A program made the translations under genes and the position numbers. The notes below the pieces were generated by a model. The model was not told where the DNA came from. It made no database searches and saw only the letters and a list, made by a program, of their open reading frames with translations. Positions 29,608-39,735 of a stretch of DNA of 64,000 nt are shown here, in pieces; the stretch's first letter is position 1; each line of letters starts with the position of its first letter. Source of the DNA: Pseudomonadota bacterium (GTDB taxonomy: Bacteria > Pseudomonadota > Gammaproteobacteria > Steroidobacterales > Steroidobacteraceae); the NCBI GenBank assembly GCA_021815925.1, contig JAKAZL010000003.1, forward strand, positions 43,556-107,555, read 5' to 3'.

Positions 29608-30927
29608 TCACTGCGACCGGATGGCCGAGGCGCTCTCGGCCTGTCGCCACTTCTGCCAGGCGTAGACGGGCAGTCCAGCCAGCATGATCAGCGTCCCCCA
29701 GTACAGCGACTGCTCGCCGGCGCCCGCGGCGGCCCACAGCGCGAAGGCGAATGCGAATGAAGCCACCAGGACGTTGCGCACTCGGCGGGCTTGGGTGCGA
29801 CTGAAGAGCACCTCGGCCATGGCGCAGACCATGTATGGCACCAGCGTGAAGAAGGTGGCAATCAGGATGATGATGTCGAAGGTGCTGACCAGCCCGCGGT
29901 TGTAGTTCATCAGGATCAGACCCGTGGCGACCACACCGGAGAACAACAGCCCGACGGTGGGTGTGCCACGGCGGCTCTCCCGTGCGAACAGCGATGGGAA
30001 AAGGTGGTCGCGGGCAATCGCCTGGGCGAACTGACCGGACATCAGGATCCAGCCGTTCAAGGCGCCGAAGCAGGAGATCGCCGCGGCGGCCGCAATCAGA
30101 TCTGCGGCCCAGCTGCCCCAGATCGCCTGAGCGGCGGCCGCGAACGGCGCATCGGAGTGAGCGAGGATGTGCGCCGGAACGATGCCCATCACGGCGGTGG
30201 TGCAGGTGATGTAGAACACCGCAGCGATGATCGTGCCGAGAATCGTCGCCCGGGGAATGGTCTTGGCCGGATCGCGCACGTGATCGGCCGGGACCGTCGC
30301 GGACTCCAGTCCCACGAACGCCCACATGGTCAGGGCTGCGCAGGCGTTCACGGCCGCGAAGGGTGATCCGCCGACCGGGTGAGCCGTGATCAGTTTCGGA
30401 TCGAAGTAGAAGCTGCCGAACACGGCGAGCAGCAGCAGCGGGGAGAGCTTCAGAATCACGGTGATGAGCTGCAGGCGTCCCGCGGCGCGGACTCCCCAGA
30501 TGTTCACGCCGGTGAGCAGCCAGGTCGCCAGCACCGCCGCGCCGGCGCCAGCCCCTGGGTACGAGCCGAGGGCTGGAATGAGCGGCTCGAGGTAGCTGGC
30601 GAAGGCGACGGCTATCGCGGCGACCGAGGCGGCGATGCTGATCCAGTACATCCAGGCGATCAGGAATCCGGCGAAATCCCCGAAGGCCTCGCGCGAATAT
30701 GCGTATGGGCCACCGGCCTGCGGTGAGCGGCGGGACAGGCTGCTGAACATCCAGGCGAGCGCCAGGGCGCCGGCGGTGCTGAACGCCCACCCCCACAGGC
30801 TGAACACCCCGTACGCGGCCAGCGCCGCCGGCAAGAGGAAAACCCCTGAGCCGACCATGTTGCCGATGACCATGGAGGTCGTGGTCGCAAGCCCGAGGCT
30901 GCGGCGCGGTTCGGTGCCGGTGTGCAT
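29608..30927 (-). CDS. APC family amino acid permease (antiporter type)
   Basis: LGLATTTSMVIGNMVGSGVFLLPAALAAYG, AGGPYAYSREAFGDFAGF, FVGLESATVPADHVRDPAKTIPRAT; ATG at 30927 preferred. Confidence 0.88.
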   Translation of the reverse strand: MHTGTEPRRSLGLATTTSMVIGNMVGSGVFLLPAALAAYGVFSLWGWAFSTAGALALAWMFSSLSRRSPQAGGPYAYSREAFGDFAGFLIAWMYWISIAASVAAIAVAFASYLEPLIPALGSYPGAGAGAAVLATWLLTGVNIWGVRAAGRLQLITVILKLSPLLLLAVFGSFYFDPKLITAHPVGGSPFAAVNACAALTMWAFVGLESATVPADHVRDPAKTIPRATILGTIIAAVFYITCTTAVMGIVPAHILAHSDAPFAAAAQAIWGSWAADLIAAAAAISCFGALNGWILMSGQFAQAIARDHLFPSLFARESRRGTPTVGLLFSGVVATGLILMNYNRGLVSTFDIIILIATFFTLVPYMVCAMAEVLFSRTQARRVRNVLVASFAFAFALWAAAGAGEQSLYWGTLIMLAGLPVYAWQKWRQAESASAIRSQ

Positions 30928-31022
30928 GTCGAGGATTTCTCCGAGTCCGCGGCGGAGCAATTCAAAGGGGCACACAGTACCTGATATTCTCGGCCGGGAG
31001 TACAGTGCCCCGCGAGGTCCTC

Positions 31023-31808
31023 ATGTCGACGAATCAGGAGTCCACGCGGCTCGCCGTGACGCGGCCGGTCAGTGCGGCGATGGCGGCGTGCGAGCTGACG
31101 CACGTGCCACGCACCGCGATCGACATCGATCTGGCGCGTAGGCAGCACGAGGACTACGAACAGGCGCTCATCCGGCTCGGGTGTCGCATCGAGCGGCTCG
31201 CCGAGGAGCCCGCGCTCGCTGACTCGGTGTTCGTGGAGGATACGGCGATCGTGCTGGATGAGCTCGCGGTCATCACCCGGCCGGGCGCACAATCGCGGCG
31301 CGCTGAGATCACATCGATCGCCGCCGCACTGGGCAAGCATCGGCGCCTCGAGCGCATCCAGGCGCCCGGGACCCTCGATGGCGGAGACGTGCTGCGCGTC
31401 GGTCGCACGGTCTACGTCGGCCTGTCCACCCGCAGCAACGCCGCGGCGATCGGCCAGCTCGGCGCGCTGCTGGCGCGACACGGATACCGTGTGCAGGGTG
31501 TGCCGCTCGGCGGCTGTCTGCATCTGAAGAGCGCGGTGACCCAGGTTGGGCCGCAACTGCTGCTCATCAATCCCGCGTACGTCGAGCCGGCTCGCTTCGC
31601 GGATATGCAGTTCGTGCAGGTGGATCCGGGCGAGCCGCTTGCCGCCAACGCACTGCCGATCGGAGACGGGATCATTTACCCCGCCTCGAACCCGCGCACG
31701 GCCCAGCGCTTGCGACAGCGCGGCCTCGCCGTTCACACCGTCGATGTGTCCGAGCTGGAGAAGGCCGAGGGTGCGGTGACCTGCTGCAGCCTGATCCTTT
31801 CGGCGTAG
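31023..31808 (+). CDS. N(G),N(G)-dimethylarginine dimethylaminohydrolase (DDAH)-like
   Basis: ADSVFVEDTAIVLDELAVITRPG, GTLDGGDVLRVG, GGCLHLKSAVTQVG, EGAVTCCSLIL typical DDAH motifs including C-terminal Cys. Confidence 0.88.
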   Translation: MSTNQESTRLAVTRPVSAAMAACELTHVPRTAIDIDLARRQHEDYEQALIRLGCRIERLAEEPALADSVFVEDTAIVLDELAVITRPGAQSRRAEITSIAAALGKHRRLERIQAPGTLDGGDVLRVGRTVYVGLSTRSNAAAIGQLGALLARHGYRVQGVPLGGCLHLKSAVTQVGPQLLLINPAYVEPARFADMQFVQVDPGEPLAANALPIGDGIIYPASNPRTAQRLRQRGLAVHTVDVSELEKAEGAVTCCSLILSA

Positions 31809-32459
31809 GTCGTCGCGGCGGGCCCTCGCTGCCGGGCAGGTCCATCGGCCCAGCGGCGTTCGCAATTGATCTTTGTCACGTCGGGCGGACGGTCGTTCGG
31901 CCTGCGGATTGCGCTGCGAGCCTCTTCCCAGCCCGTCGGCGCCATGGCGGATCGGTTCAGGAGGCGCCGGTCTGCTCGGCGCCCGTAGCGTACCGACATG
32001 GCTGGTATTCCCGCCCCTGCTGCGGGCTGGCCGGTACGTGCGCGGCAGGGCATTTTCCGGCCTCCGCCGGTCCCGGCTGGCCATTGGCGCGCGCGGCTGT
32101 GAGGCGGCGAGCTTGCCGGCCATACGGGCGAGAAACCCGGCAGTGGATGTCCGATGCGTTCAAGCGGTGGTGGTGGTGGCGTTGCGAGCACGCTACGGGC
32201 AGGGGCCTCCGTGGGAGCGACCTTCTCTTGATTTTTTAAGTGGATGTGTGAGTATCCCGCAGAGGGGGATCTGATCGTAGAAATAGGGGCGATCCGCGCA
32301 GGAAGCGGCCATCCGTGCACTGCTCCTGCGGTCTGTCTTCATGACGTTTCAACGTGCTGCGCCATTGCGTGTGATCTTGGATATCGCGAACCCGTCTCAG
32401 ATTTGCTTCGGCGCCACAGCGATCCCCCCGCGCGTTGGCGCTGCGGCAGGAATGACCCG

Positions 32460-34484
32460 GTGAGTACCTCCCCGGAGCCGCTCGGCACGGTGCAGACCGC
32501 ACTTGATCACGCGTTCCAATTGCTGGAGACCCGCCCGGCGCTCGCGGCGGAGCAGGCGAGCGAGATCCTTAAGATCATGCCCGAGCAGCGCGACGCGACG
32601 CTGCTGCTCGGCATGGCCCGACGCAAGTCCGGGCACACGGACGGCGCGGTGCAGGTGCTGCGCGGGCTGTGCGAGCGGCATCCCCGTTGGGCGCTCGCGC
32701 AGCAGGAACTCGGCGAGACCCTTGCCGCGGCGGGGCAGCCCGAGGCCGCCGTCGAGGCGCTGCGGCGCGCCGTGGCTCTGCAGCCGGACTCGCCGTCCGC
32801 CTGCCTCGCGCTCGCGGATGTTCTGACTGCAACGAATAACGTGCAGGAAGCGGATGCCGCGTATGCGCGCTACATCAAGGCGGCTACCCGCGATCCGCAC
32901 CTGCGCAAAGCCGCTGCGGCGCTCAATGCGAACCGGGTGCCGGAAGCCGAGACGCTCTTGCGTGAGCACCTGGCGCGTCATCCGACCGACGTGGCGGCAC
33001 TGCGCATGCTTGCGGAGGCGGCCGCGCGCCTGTTGCGCTATTGGGAGGCGCGGACGCTCCTCGAGCGCTGCCTCGCGCTCGCGCCGGGGTTCGATGCGGC
33101 CCGGCACAACTACGCGACGGTGCTGAACCGCGAGGGCAGAGCGGAACAAGCGTTGCGCCAGTGTGATCAATTGCTTGCGAAGGAACCGCAGAATCCCAGC
33201 TACCGCAGCCTCCGGGCCGCCATCGCGGCCAACCTGGGTAATTACGAAGACGCCATTGCGGGGTATGAGTCGGTGCTCGCGCAGTACCCGCAGCAGCCCA
33301 AGCTGTGGATGAGCTACGGCCATGCGCTCAGAACCACCGGCAAGATGTCCGAGTGCATCAAAGCGTATCAGCGTGCTCTGTCGATGGAGCCGGCGCTCGG
33401 GGAAGCGTGGTGGAGTCTTGCGAACCTGAAGACCTTTCGCTTCAGCGATGCCGACGTGCACGCCATGCGCGAGGCGCTGGCAAACGGGCGTCTCAACGAC
33501 GACGACCGGCTGCACTTCGAGTTCGCGCTCGGCAAGGCCCTCGAAGACGCCGGCTCATACGAGGAGTCGTTTGCACACTACGCTGCGGGCAATGCACTGC
33601 GCCGCAAGGCGCACGGCTATGACCCGGAGGAAAACACCGGCTTCGTGCGCCGGTCGAAACAACTCTTCACGACCCGATTCTTCGCCGAGCGTGCTCGTGC
33701 CGGCGCTCAGGCACCGGACCCGATCTTCATCGTGGGCCTGCCGCGCGCGGGGTCTACCCTGATCGAGCAGATCCTCGCCAGTCACCCTCTGGTCGAGGGG
33801 ACGATGGAACTGCCGGAATTGCCGAAGATCGCCCGCGAGCTGGCTGGTTCCAGGGGTGATGATGAGGAGGAGGGGGCATTTCTCAAGAATGTCGCCTCGC
33901 TCGAGCCCGACGCGCTGCGCGCCCTGGGCGAGCGGTACCTGGCGGAAACCCGCGTCACGCGCAAGACCGACGCGCCGTTCTTCATCGACAAGATGCCGAA
34001 CAACTGCTTCTACGTCGGCCTCATTCAGCTCATTCTGCCCAATGCCGTGATCATCGATGCGCGGCGTCATCCGCTCGCCTGCGGCTTCTCATGCTTCAAG
34101 CAGAATTTTGCGCGCGGTCAATGGTTCACCTACGGACTCGAGGACATTGGGCGCTATTACCGCGATTACGTCGAGATCATGGATCACTACGACTCGGTTC
34201 TGCCCGGCAGGGTGTGCCGGGTGTTCTACGAGACCATGATCTCGGACACCGAGACCGAGATCCGCCGGCTCCTGGCACACTGCCGGCTGCCGTTTAACGC
34301 GGAATGTCTGCGATTCTACGAGAACGAGCGGGCAGTGCGTACCGCCAGCTCCGAGCAGGTGCGTCAGCCGATTTTCCGCGACGGCATCGACCAGTGGCGC
34401 CATTACGAGCCCTGGCTCGAGCCGCTGAAGAGCGCCCTGGGAGATGTGCTGGCGGAGTATCCACGCGTTCCGAGATTTCACTGA
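32460..34484 (+). CDS. TPR repeat-containing sulfotransferase family protein (paralog of 20131-22116)
   Basis: DPIFIVGLPRAGSTLIEQILASHPLVEGTMELPELPKIAREL, FTYGLEDIGRYYRDYVEIM; GTG start at 32460 inferred. Confidence 0.88.
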   Translation: MSTSPEPLGTVQTALDHAFQLLETRPALAAEQASEILKIMPEQRDATLLLGMARRKSGHTDGAVQVLRGLCERHPRWALAQQELGETLAAAGQPEAAVEALRRAVALQPDSPSACLALADVLTATNNVQEADAAYARYIKAATRDPHLRKAAAALNANRVPEAETLLREHLARHPTDVAALRMLAEAAARLLRYWEARTLLERCLALAPGFDAARHNYATVLNREGRAEQALRQCDQLLAKEPQNPSYRSLRAAIAANLGNYEDAIAGYESVLAQYPQQPKLWMSYGHALRTTGKMSECIKAYQRALSMEPALGEAWWSLANLKTFRFSDADVHAMREALANGRLNDDDRLHFEFALGKALEDAGSYEESFAHYAAGNALRRKAHGYDPEENTGFVRRSKQLFTTRFFAERARAGAQAPDPIFIVGLPRAGSTLIEQILASHPLVEGTMELPELPKIARELAGSRGDDEEEGAFLKNVASLEPDALRALGERYLAETRVTRKTDAPFFIDKMPNNCFYVGLIQLILPNAVIIDARRHPLACGFSCFKQNFARGQWFTYGLEDIGRYYRDYVEIMDHYDSVLPGRVCRVFYETMISDTETEIRRLLAHCRLPFNAECLRFYENERAVRTASSEQVRQPIFRDGIDQWRHYEPWLEPLKSALGDVLAEYPRVPRFH

Positions 34485-34552
34485 GGCCGCCGGCACGACG
34501 TCCGTCTGTCTCATAGCTTTACGATTCTTCAATCAAAAAACGGGAGCCAACC

Positions 34553-37192
34553 ATGACGCGCAGTCGACGCAGAAAGCTGTTACGCGAGCAGATCCAGTCG
34601 CGACGGACGACGACGCTTCGCGCGATCGTACGGGCAGCCATGCCGCTCGCGGTATTTGCGGCCGCCATGCCCATGTCCCAAGCACAGGACGCGAGCGGCG
34701 GCACGGGCCTGCAGACTGTCGTGATCACGGCACAGAAGATCCGCCAGAACCTGCAGAACGTGCCGATCAGCGTCGAGGTGTTCAACAATCGCACCATGCG
34801 ACAGCTGAACATCGCCAACATCGACGATTACGTCAAGATGTCCCCGACGATCACGTTCGTGCGCAGCCAGGGTGAGGGCGGTAATGGCGGTGCGGGCGAG
34901 GCGATCGTCTATATCCGTGACGTGGTGAGCGGCGGCGATGGCAATCACTCGGGCTCCGAGCCGAGCGTCGGTGTGTATCTCGATCAGCAGCCGGTCACGA
35001 CTATCACTGGCGTTGTGCCGCTGCACATGTACGACATCAACCGCATCGAGGTGCTGGAGGGGCCGCAGGGCACGTTGTTCGGGTCCAGCGCCGAGGCGGG
35101 CGCGGTGCGCATCATCACGAACAAGCCCAATCCGGGCCGGTTCGCGGCCGGCTACGATCTGCAGGAAAACATCATCGAAAATGGCGGGCCCGGGCATGTC
35201 TTCCAGGGCTACGTGAACATCCCGCTCTGGCACCAGGCGGCCATCCGCCTGGTCGCCTGGGACGTACACGACGGTGGCTTCATCAGTAATGTCGCCGGCA
35301 CCGATGCCAACGGTTGTATCTTCAATGGCATCAGGTCGTTCCCGAGCTGGGCGATCCAGACGAACCCGGGGTACTACAGTACCAGCAGCTACACCGCCGG
35401 CAGCGGCCAGTGCGCCCCGGTCTCCTCGGTCGGCAAAGGCGCCATCAGCGCCGGGCCATGGCTGAAGAACAACTACAACACCACCGATACCTACGGCGGC
35501 CGGATGGAGCTGCGCTTCACCCTCAACGATCCCTGGGGCAATCCCTGGACGTTCACCCCGACATTCCAGGGCCAGTCGGCCACGACGAACGGATTCTTCG
35601 GCTATGACCCGGCAGTCGGCTACCTGAAGCTGACGCACTTCGGGCCGGAGAGCACCCACGACACGTGGGAGCAGACGGCGATGACCATCGAGGGGAAGAT
35701 TCACGATTTCGACCTCGTCTATACCGGCGGCTATCTGAAGCGCAATCAGCACTCGATCGCCGATTACAGCGATTACTCGGAGTTCTACGACAAGGTGCAT
35801 GGTTCCGGCTATTACTACGCCGGCCACTTCAACCCGACGACCGGCGCGTACACGCAGCAGATCATGCCGCAGCAGATGGTCATTGGCGGCGGCGACTTCG
35901 AGATGTGGAGCCAGGAGCTGCGCCTGACCACGCCGCTCGACAAGCCCGTCCATGCGACGGTCGGTGCATACCTCGGCCGCCAGATGCACAACATCTGGCA
36001 GCTCTACACCATGCCGGGATTCGGCTGGACCAGCGTCTACGGCGGCAACCCCAACGGGCTCGCCACGAACCTCTCGGTGCCGGGATACCCCAATGCAATC
36101 TGGCTGACGGATGAGCAGCGCGTCGACCGGGATCGTGCGGTGTACGGACAGGTGACCTGGGACATCACCAAGCAATGGCACTTGACCGGTGGGCTGCGCT
36201 ATTACCATTACGATAATTCGCTGCTCGGGTTCTACGGCTTCAGCCAGAACATGTTCTATGCCGCGCAGCCTATCGAGGGTGTGTCCACCTGCTTCGAGCC
36301 GGCCCGCGTCAAGGGCTCGCCGTGCACGAACCTCGATGCCGGGACGAGCGGCAGCGGGCACGTGCCGAGGGTCAATCTGACCTATCAGATCACGCCGAAC
36401 AAGATGGTCTATGCGACCTACTCCAAGGGCTACCGTCCGGGCGGCGTCAACCGTATCGCCCAAGCCGTCCAACCGGGACAGAAGCCCAATCCAGAGCCCT
36501 ATCAGGCGGACTTCCTGACTAACTACGAGGTGGGCTGGAAGACGCAGTGGTTCCACAACACCGTGCGGTGGAACGGCGCGTTCTTCTGGGAGGAGTGGAA
36601 GAACTTCCAGTTCTCCTTCCTGGGTCCCAATAGCGTGACGATCATCGCCAACGGGGGTAACGCGCGGATCCGGGGCGTGGAGAACAGCATCGAGTGGGTG
36701 CCGGTGCACAACCTGTTCCTGAGCACGAACTTCTCGTTCACGGATCCGGTTCTGACCTCGAACTACTACGGTTGCATCCCGGGCACGCCGCCGTGCACGC
36801 CGCTGCCGGCGGTTCAGGTGCCCTCGGGAACCAATCTGCCGGTGGCACCGAAGTTCAAGGGCAATGTGGTCGTCCGGTACTCGCTGCCGATGATGGATGA
36901 CTGGAAGCCTTATGTGCAGCTTGCGGGCATGTACCAGGACCAGACCTCCTCGGCACTGCTCATCACGCAGAACAAGGTTTACGGCAATCTGCCCGCCTAC
37001 GCGCTGTTCAATCTGAAGATTGGCGCCGACGGCGGCAACGGCATGCACGCGGACCTGTTCATCTCGAATCTGATGAACCGTAACGCGCAGTACTCGCGCT
37101 TCACGGAGAGCAACCCGAGTCTGGACAGTCAGGTCTACATCCTGCCGGCACAGCCCCGGACCTTCGGGATCGAGTTCGGCCAGGACTTCTAA
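34553..37192 (+). CDS. TonB-dependent receptor
   Basis: 879 aa; VVITAQKIRQNLQNVPISVEVFN, NRIEVLEGPQGTLFGSSAEAGAVRIIT, C-terminal GQDF. Confidence 0.92.
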   Translation: MTRSRRRKLLREQIQSRRTTTLRAIVRAAMPLAVFAAAMPMSQAQDASGGTGLQTVVITAQKIRQNLQNVPISVEVFNNRTMRQLNIANIDDYVKMSPTITFVRSQGEGGNGGAGEAIVYIRDVVSGGDGNHSGSEPSVGVYLDQQPVTTITGVVPLHMYDINRIEVLEGPQGTLFGSSAEAGAVRIITNKPNPGRFAAGYDLQENIIENGGPGHVFQGYVNIPLWHQAAIRLVAWDVHDGGFISNVAGTDANGCIFNGIRSFPSWAIQTNPGYYSTSSYTAGSGQCAPVSSVGKGAISAGPWLKNNYNTTDTYGGRMELRFTLNDPWGNPWTFTPTFQGQSATTNGFFGYDPAVGYLKLTHFGPESTHDTWEQTAMTIEGKIHDFDLVYTGGYLKRNQHSIADYSDYSEFYDKVHGSGYYYAGHFNPTTGAYTQQIMPQQMVIGGGDFEMWSQELRLTTPLDKPVHATVGAYLGRQMHNIWQLYTMPGFGWTSVYGGNPNGLATNLSVPGYPNAIWLTDEQRVDRDRAVYGQVTWDITKQWHLTGGLRYYHYDNSLLGFYGFSQNMFYAAQPIEGVSTCFEPARVKGSPCTNLDAGTSGSGHVPRVNLTYQITPNKMVYATYSKGYRPGGVNRIAQAVQPGQKPNPEPYQADFLTNYEVGWKTQWFHNTVRWNGAFFWEEWKNFQFSFLGPNSVTIIANGGNARIRGVENSIEWVPVHNLFLSTNFSFTDPVLTSNYYGCIPGTPPCTPLPAVQVPSGTNLPVAPKFKGNVVVRYSLPMMDDWKPYVQLAGMYQDQTSSALLITQNKVYGNLPAYALFNLKIGADGGNGMHADLFISNLMNRNAQYSRFTESNPSLDSQVYILPAQPRTFGIEFGQDF

Positions 37193-37204
37193 GGCAAGCG
37201 GATG

Positions 37205-37233
37205 CCGCTCCTTCCCGGAACGGGAAGGGGCGG
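37205..37233 (+). terminator. Hairpin CCGCTCCTTCCCG-GAA-CGGGAAGGGGCGG
   Basis: 13-bp stem (one T-G) immediately after TonB receptor stop. Confidence 0.65.
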
Positions 37234-37286
37234 CGGACGCCGCCCGTCGTCAGTCGAGCTTTGCGAGCCGCGTTCCGGCTCCGATC

Positions 37287-37916
37287 TCAGGCGCTCGCGC
37301 TCGGACGGGATGCGGCGAGTGCATACCAGCGCCGTGTCGCGCCGGCCTCGGGCGGCAGCTCCAGGTGCAGCCGGCGGGCAAAGTCGATGCAGACGAGGGC
37401 ATCGATGTCGGCGACGCTGTACTGCTCACCACACAGGTAGGGCGCGGCGGATGCCGCCTGGGTCTCGAGCCAGTGCAGGAATTGCTCGGCTCGCTTTCGG
37501 CCGCGCTCGGCGAGCTGCGGGATCTGCGCGTAATCGCGCGGACCGGTGAGCGCGCGGTCCTTCATGCCGGGTGCGGCATTGCGGAGCCATTCCGCCACGG
37601 CCGCAAAGCCCTCGCTCTCGATCCGCCACTGCAGGTCGGCGATCCTTGCCTTCTCGAGTGCACTGCGGCCGAGCAGTGGGGGCTCGGGACAGATCTCCTC
37701 GAGATAACGCCAGATTGCCGCCGTCGAGCACAGGGCGGTCCCGTCGACCTCGAGCACCGGTACGGTGCAGTGCGGGTTCAGTTCACGAAACGGTGCCCGC
37801 AGATGCTCCCCGGCGCGCAGGTCGACCTCGACACGGGGTAGTGCGAGGCCCTTCTCGGCCAGAAAGATCCGCACCCGGCGAGGCGAGGGGGCCGTCGCGC
37901 AGTCATAAAGCTTCAT
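37287..37916 (-). CDS. Glutathione S-transferase family protein
   Basis: 209 aa; MKLYDCATAPSPRRVRIFLAEKGL..., HCTVPVLEVDGTALCSTAAIWRYLEE. Confidence 0.92.
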   Translation of the reverse strand: MKLYDCATAPSPRRVRIFLAEKGLALPRVEVDLRAGEHLRAPFRELNPHCTVPVLEVDGTALCSTAAIWRYLEEICPEPPLLGRSALEKARIADLQWRIESEGFAAVAEWLRNAAPGMKDRALTGPRDYAQIPQLAERGRKRAEQFLHWLETQAASAAPYLCGEQYSVADIDALVCIDFARRLHLELPPEAGATRRWYALAASRPSASA

Positions 37917-38172
37917 CGTCGAGCCTCCCGTCCGCGCCCGGCAGGTGATGCCGACAGATCGCGCGGTTGTTCACCGTGTTCCCGCCATGGCGCAGGCGCA
38001 TCTTAGCCCCTCGTCGCGTCCCGGTGGACGTTCGGGGTCCTGCGCCGGGCACTCACGGCCGATCGATGCCCGAGGCAGCGGCGTGCGTCGCCGCCGGCCA
38101 TTGCAGTGTGAGCGGGAACTTGAGAGGCTTGCGAGTGCGGCGCGGGGCCGCGCAGATTTGAGGTCAACGCCG

Positions 38173-38571
38173 GTGGCGGAGCGTCTGGAATTGGGGCCGC
38201 TCGAGCTCAAGGTCCTGGAGTCGCTCTGGGGCCGGGGGCGCGCAGCGACCGTGCGGCACGTCCAGCCGTCGTTTCCCGAGCTCGCCTACACGACGCTGAT
38301 GACGACCCTGGATCGGCTCTACCGCAAGGGCGTGCTGCGGCGCTGCCGGCTCGGCCGTGCCTTTGGCTACGAGCCGCGCTGCTCCCGTGACGAGCTGTTC
38401 GGAGACATGATGTCCGGGCAGGTGAGCGATCTGCTCTCGAGCTGCCACGACAGCACCGCGTTGCTCTCGACGCTGGTGCAGGCGGTCGGTCATGCCGATG
38501 CCGAGTTGCTCGATGAGCTCGAGGCGCTGGTGCGCAGCGAGCGTCTGCGGTTGAGGTCTGAAGAGAAATGA
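38173..38571 (+). CDS. BlaI/MecI/CopY family transcriptional repressor
   Basis: LGPLELKVLESLWGRGRAATVRHVQPSFPELAYTTLMTTLDRLYRKGVLRR; GTG start inferred. Confidence 0.88.
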   Translation: MAERLELGPLELKVLESLWGRGRAATVRHVQPSFPELAYTTLMTTLDRLYRKGVLRRCRLGRAFGYEPRCSRDELFGDMMSGQVSDLLSSCHDSTALLSTLVQAVGHADAELLDELEALVRSERLRLRSEEK

Positions 38572-39503
38572 GCTTCGACGTCACGCTCACCCTGGTGGTG
38601 CTGGCGAGCTTCGGCCTCGCCAACCTGCTGCTCTCGGGACTGCTCGCCCTCGGCTGGCGGCTGGGACTGATGGCGCGCATGGTGCGCGCGGACGCCATCC
38701 TCGGCGTTCGTCTTGTGCCTGCCGTCGGTTCGGCGCTTCTTGCCCTGACGATCGTGCTGCCGGCGTTCCTGCGAGACGAGCCTCCGCATGCGCACGACCG
38801 CCCGGGCGCGTTGCTGATCGTCTCGGCCACTCTGGCGGTCCTTGCGCTCGTGGATGGGCTGCGGCGCGGCTGGCGCGCCTGGCGGGCGGCGCGGCAATGG
38901 GTTGCGGCCGAAGCGCCGCTCGAGCGCTCTGCCGCCGCGCCGGCCGAGGTGAGCGTCATCAATGTGAGCGAGCCCGTGGTTGCGCTCGTTGGCGGCTGGC
39001 GGCAGCGCATCGTGGCGGCGCGCTGTGTCGAAGCCGCCTGCGACAGCGAGGAGTTCCGCCAGGTCATCGCGCACGAGGCGGCCCACCGGGACGCGCGCGA
39101 CAACCTGAAGCTGCTGGCGGTGCTGTCGATGCCGGACGTGCTGGCGTGGCTGCCCGCGGGCCGCGCACTGACGGCCCAGTGGCGGGCGGCCACCGAGCTC
39201 GAGGCGGACGAGCGCGCGAGCGGCACCGATGCTCGCAAGCGCGTGGCGCTGGCCTCGGCGCTGATCAAGGTGGCGCGCCTGACCCTCGAGCGGGGCAGGC
39301 CACCGCGACCCGCGCGCCTGTCCGGCCGGTTCGGCGGACTCGAGCACCGTATCCGGCGGCTGCTCGCCCCATCCCCGGGTGGCACCCGGGCATTCCCGGG
39401 GCGGCGCATTGCGAGCTCTGCGCTGCTCGTGCCGCTGCTCGCCATGCCGCTGTACGCCCTGGTGCACCGCGTCATCGAGGTGTTGGTCGCCTTCGGGCGT
39501 TGA
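38568..39503 (+). CDS. M56/BlaR1-type membrane metallopeptidase
   Basis: VIAHEAAHRDARDNLKLLAVL HExxH motif, TM segments; ATGA overlap with blaI-like gene. Confidence 0.8.
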   Translation: MSFDVTLTLVVLASFGLANLLLSGLLALGWRLGLMARMVRADAILGVRLVPAVGSALLALTIVLPAFLRDEPPHAHDRPGALLIVSATLAVLALVDGLRRGWRAWRAARQWVAAEAPLERSAAAPAEVSVINVSEPVVALVGGWRQRIVAARCVEAACDSEEFRQVIAHEAAHRDARDNLKLLAVLSMPDVLAWLPAGRALTAQWRAATELEADERASGTDARKRVALASALIKVARLTLERGRPPRPARLSGRFGGLEHRIRRLLAPSPGGTRAFPGRRIASSALLVPLLAMPLYALVHRVIEVLVAFGR

Positions 39504-39735
39504 GCGGCGGGGCGTGGGCTTGCTGCGCCGTCGATGGCGCTCCCCGGTACCCCGCACCGCGGCGCGAGCACTCTACTGCCCCGTGTGACCGATCCGGTCG
39601 CGCACGGCGCGCGCAGGCCATCGTTCCGTCACGTGCATGCGGTATGCTCCGAGCGCGATTCGGTGCGCCTGCGCGCGCGCCGAACGGCCCCGCTCGCCCG
39701 CGGTACGGGATGATGCGCGCAGCCTAAGGAGTGCC

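Noticed and set aside
34580-37048. 822-aa minus-strand ORF
   Set aside because: Shadow ORF of the second TonB-dependent receptor.
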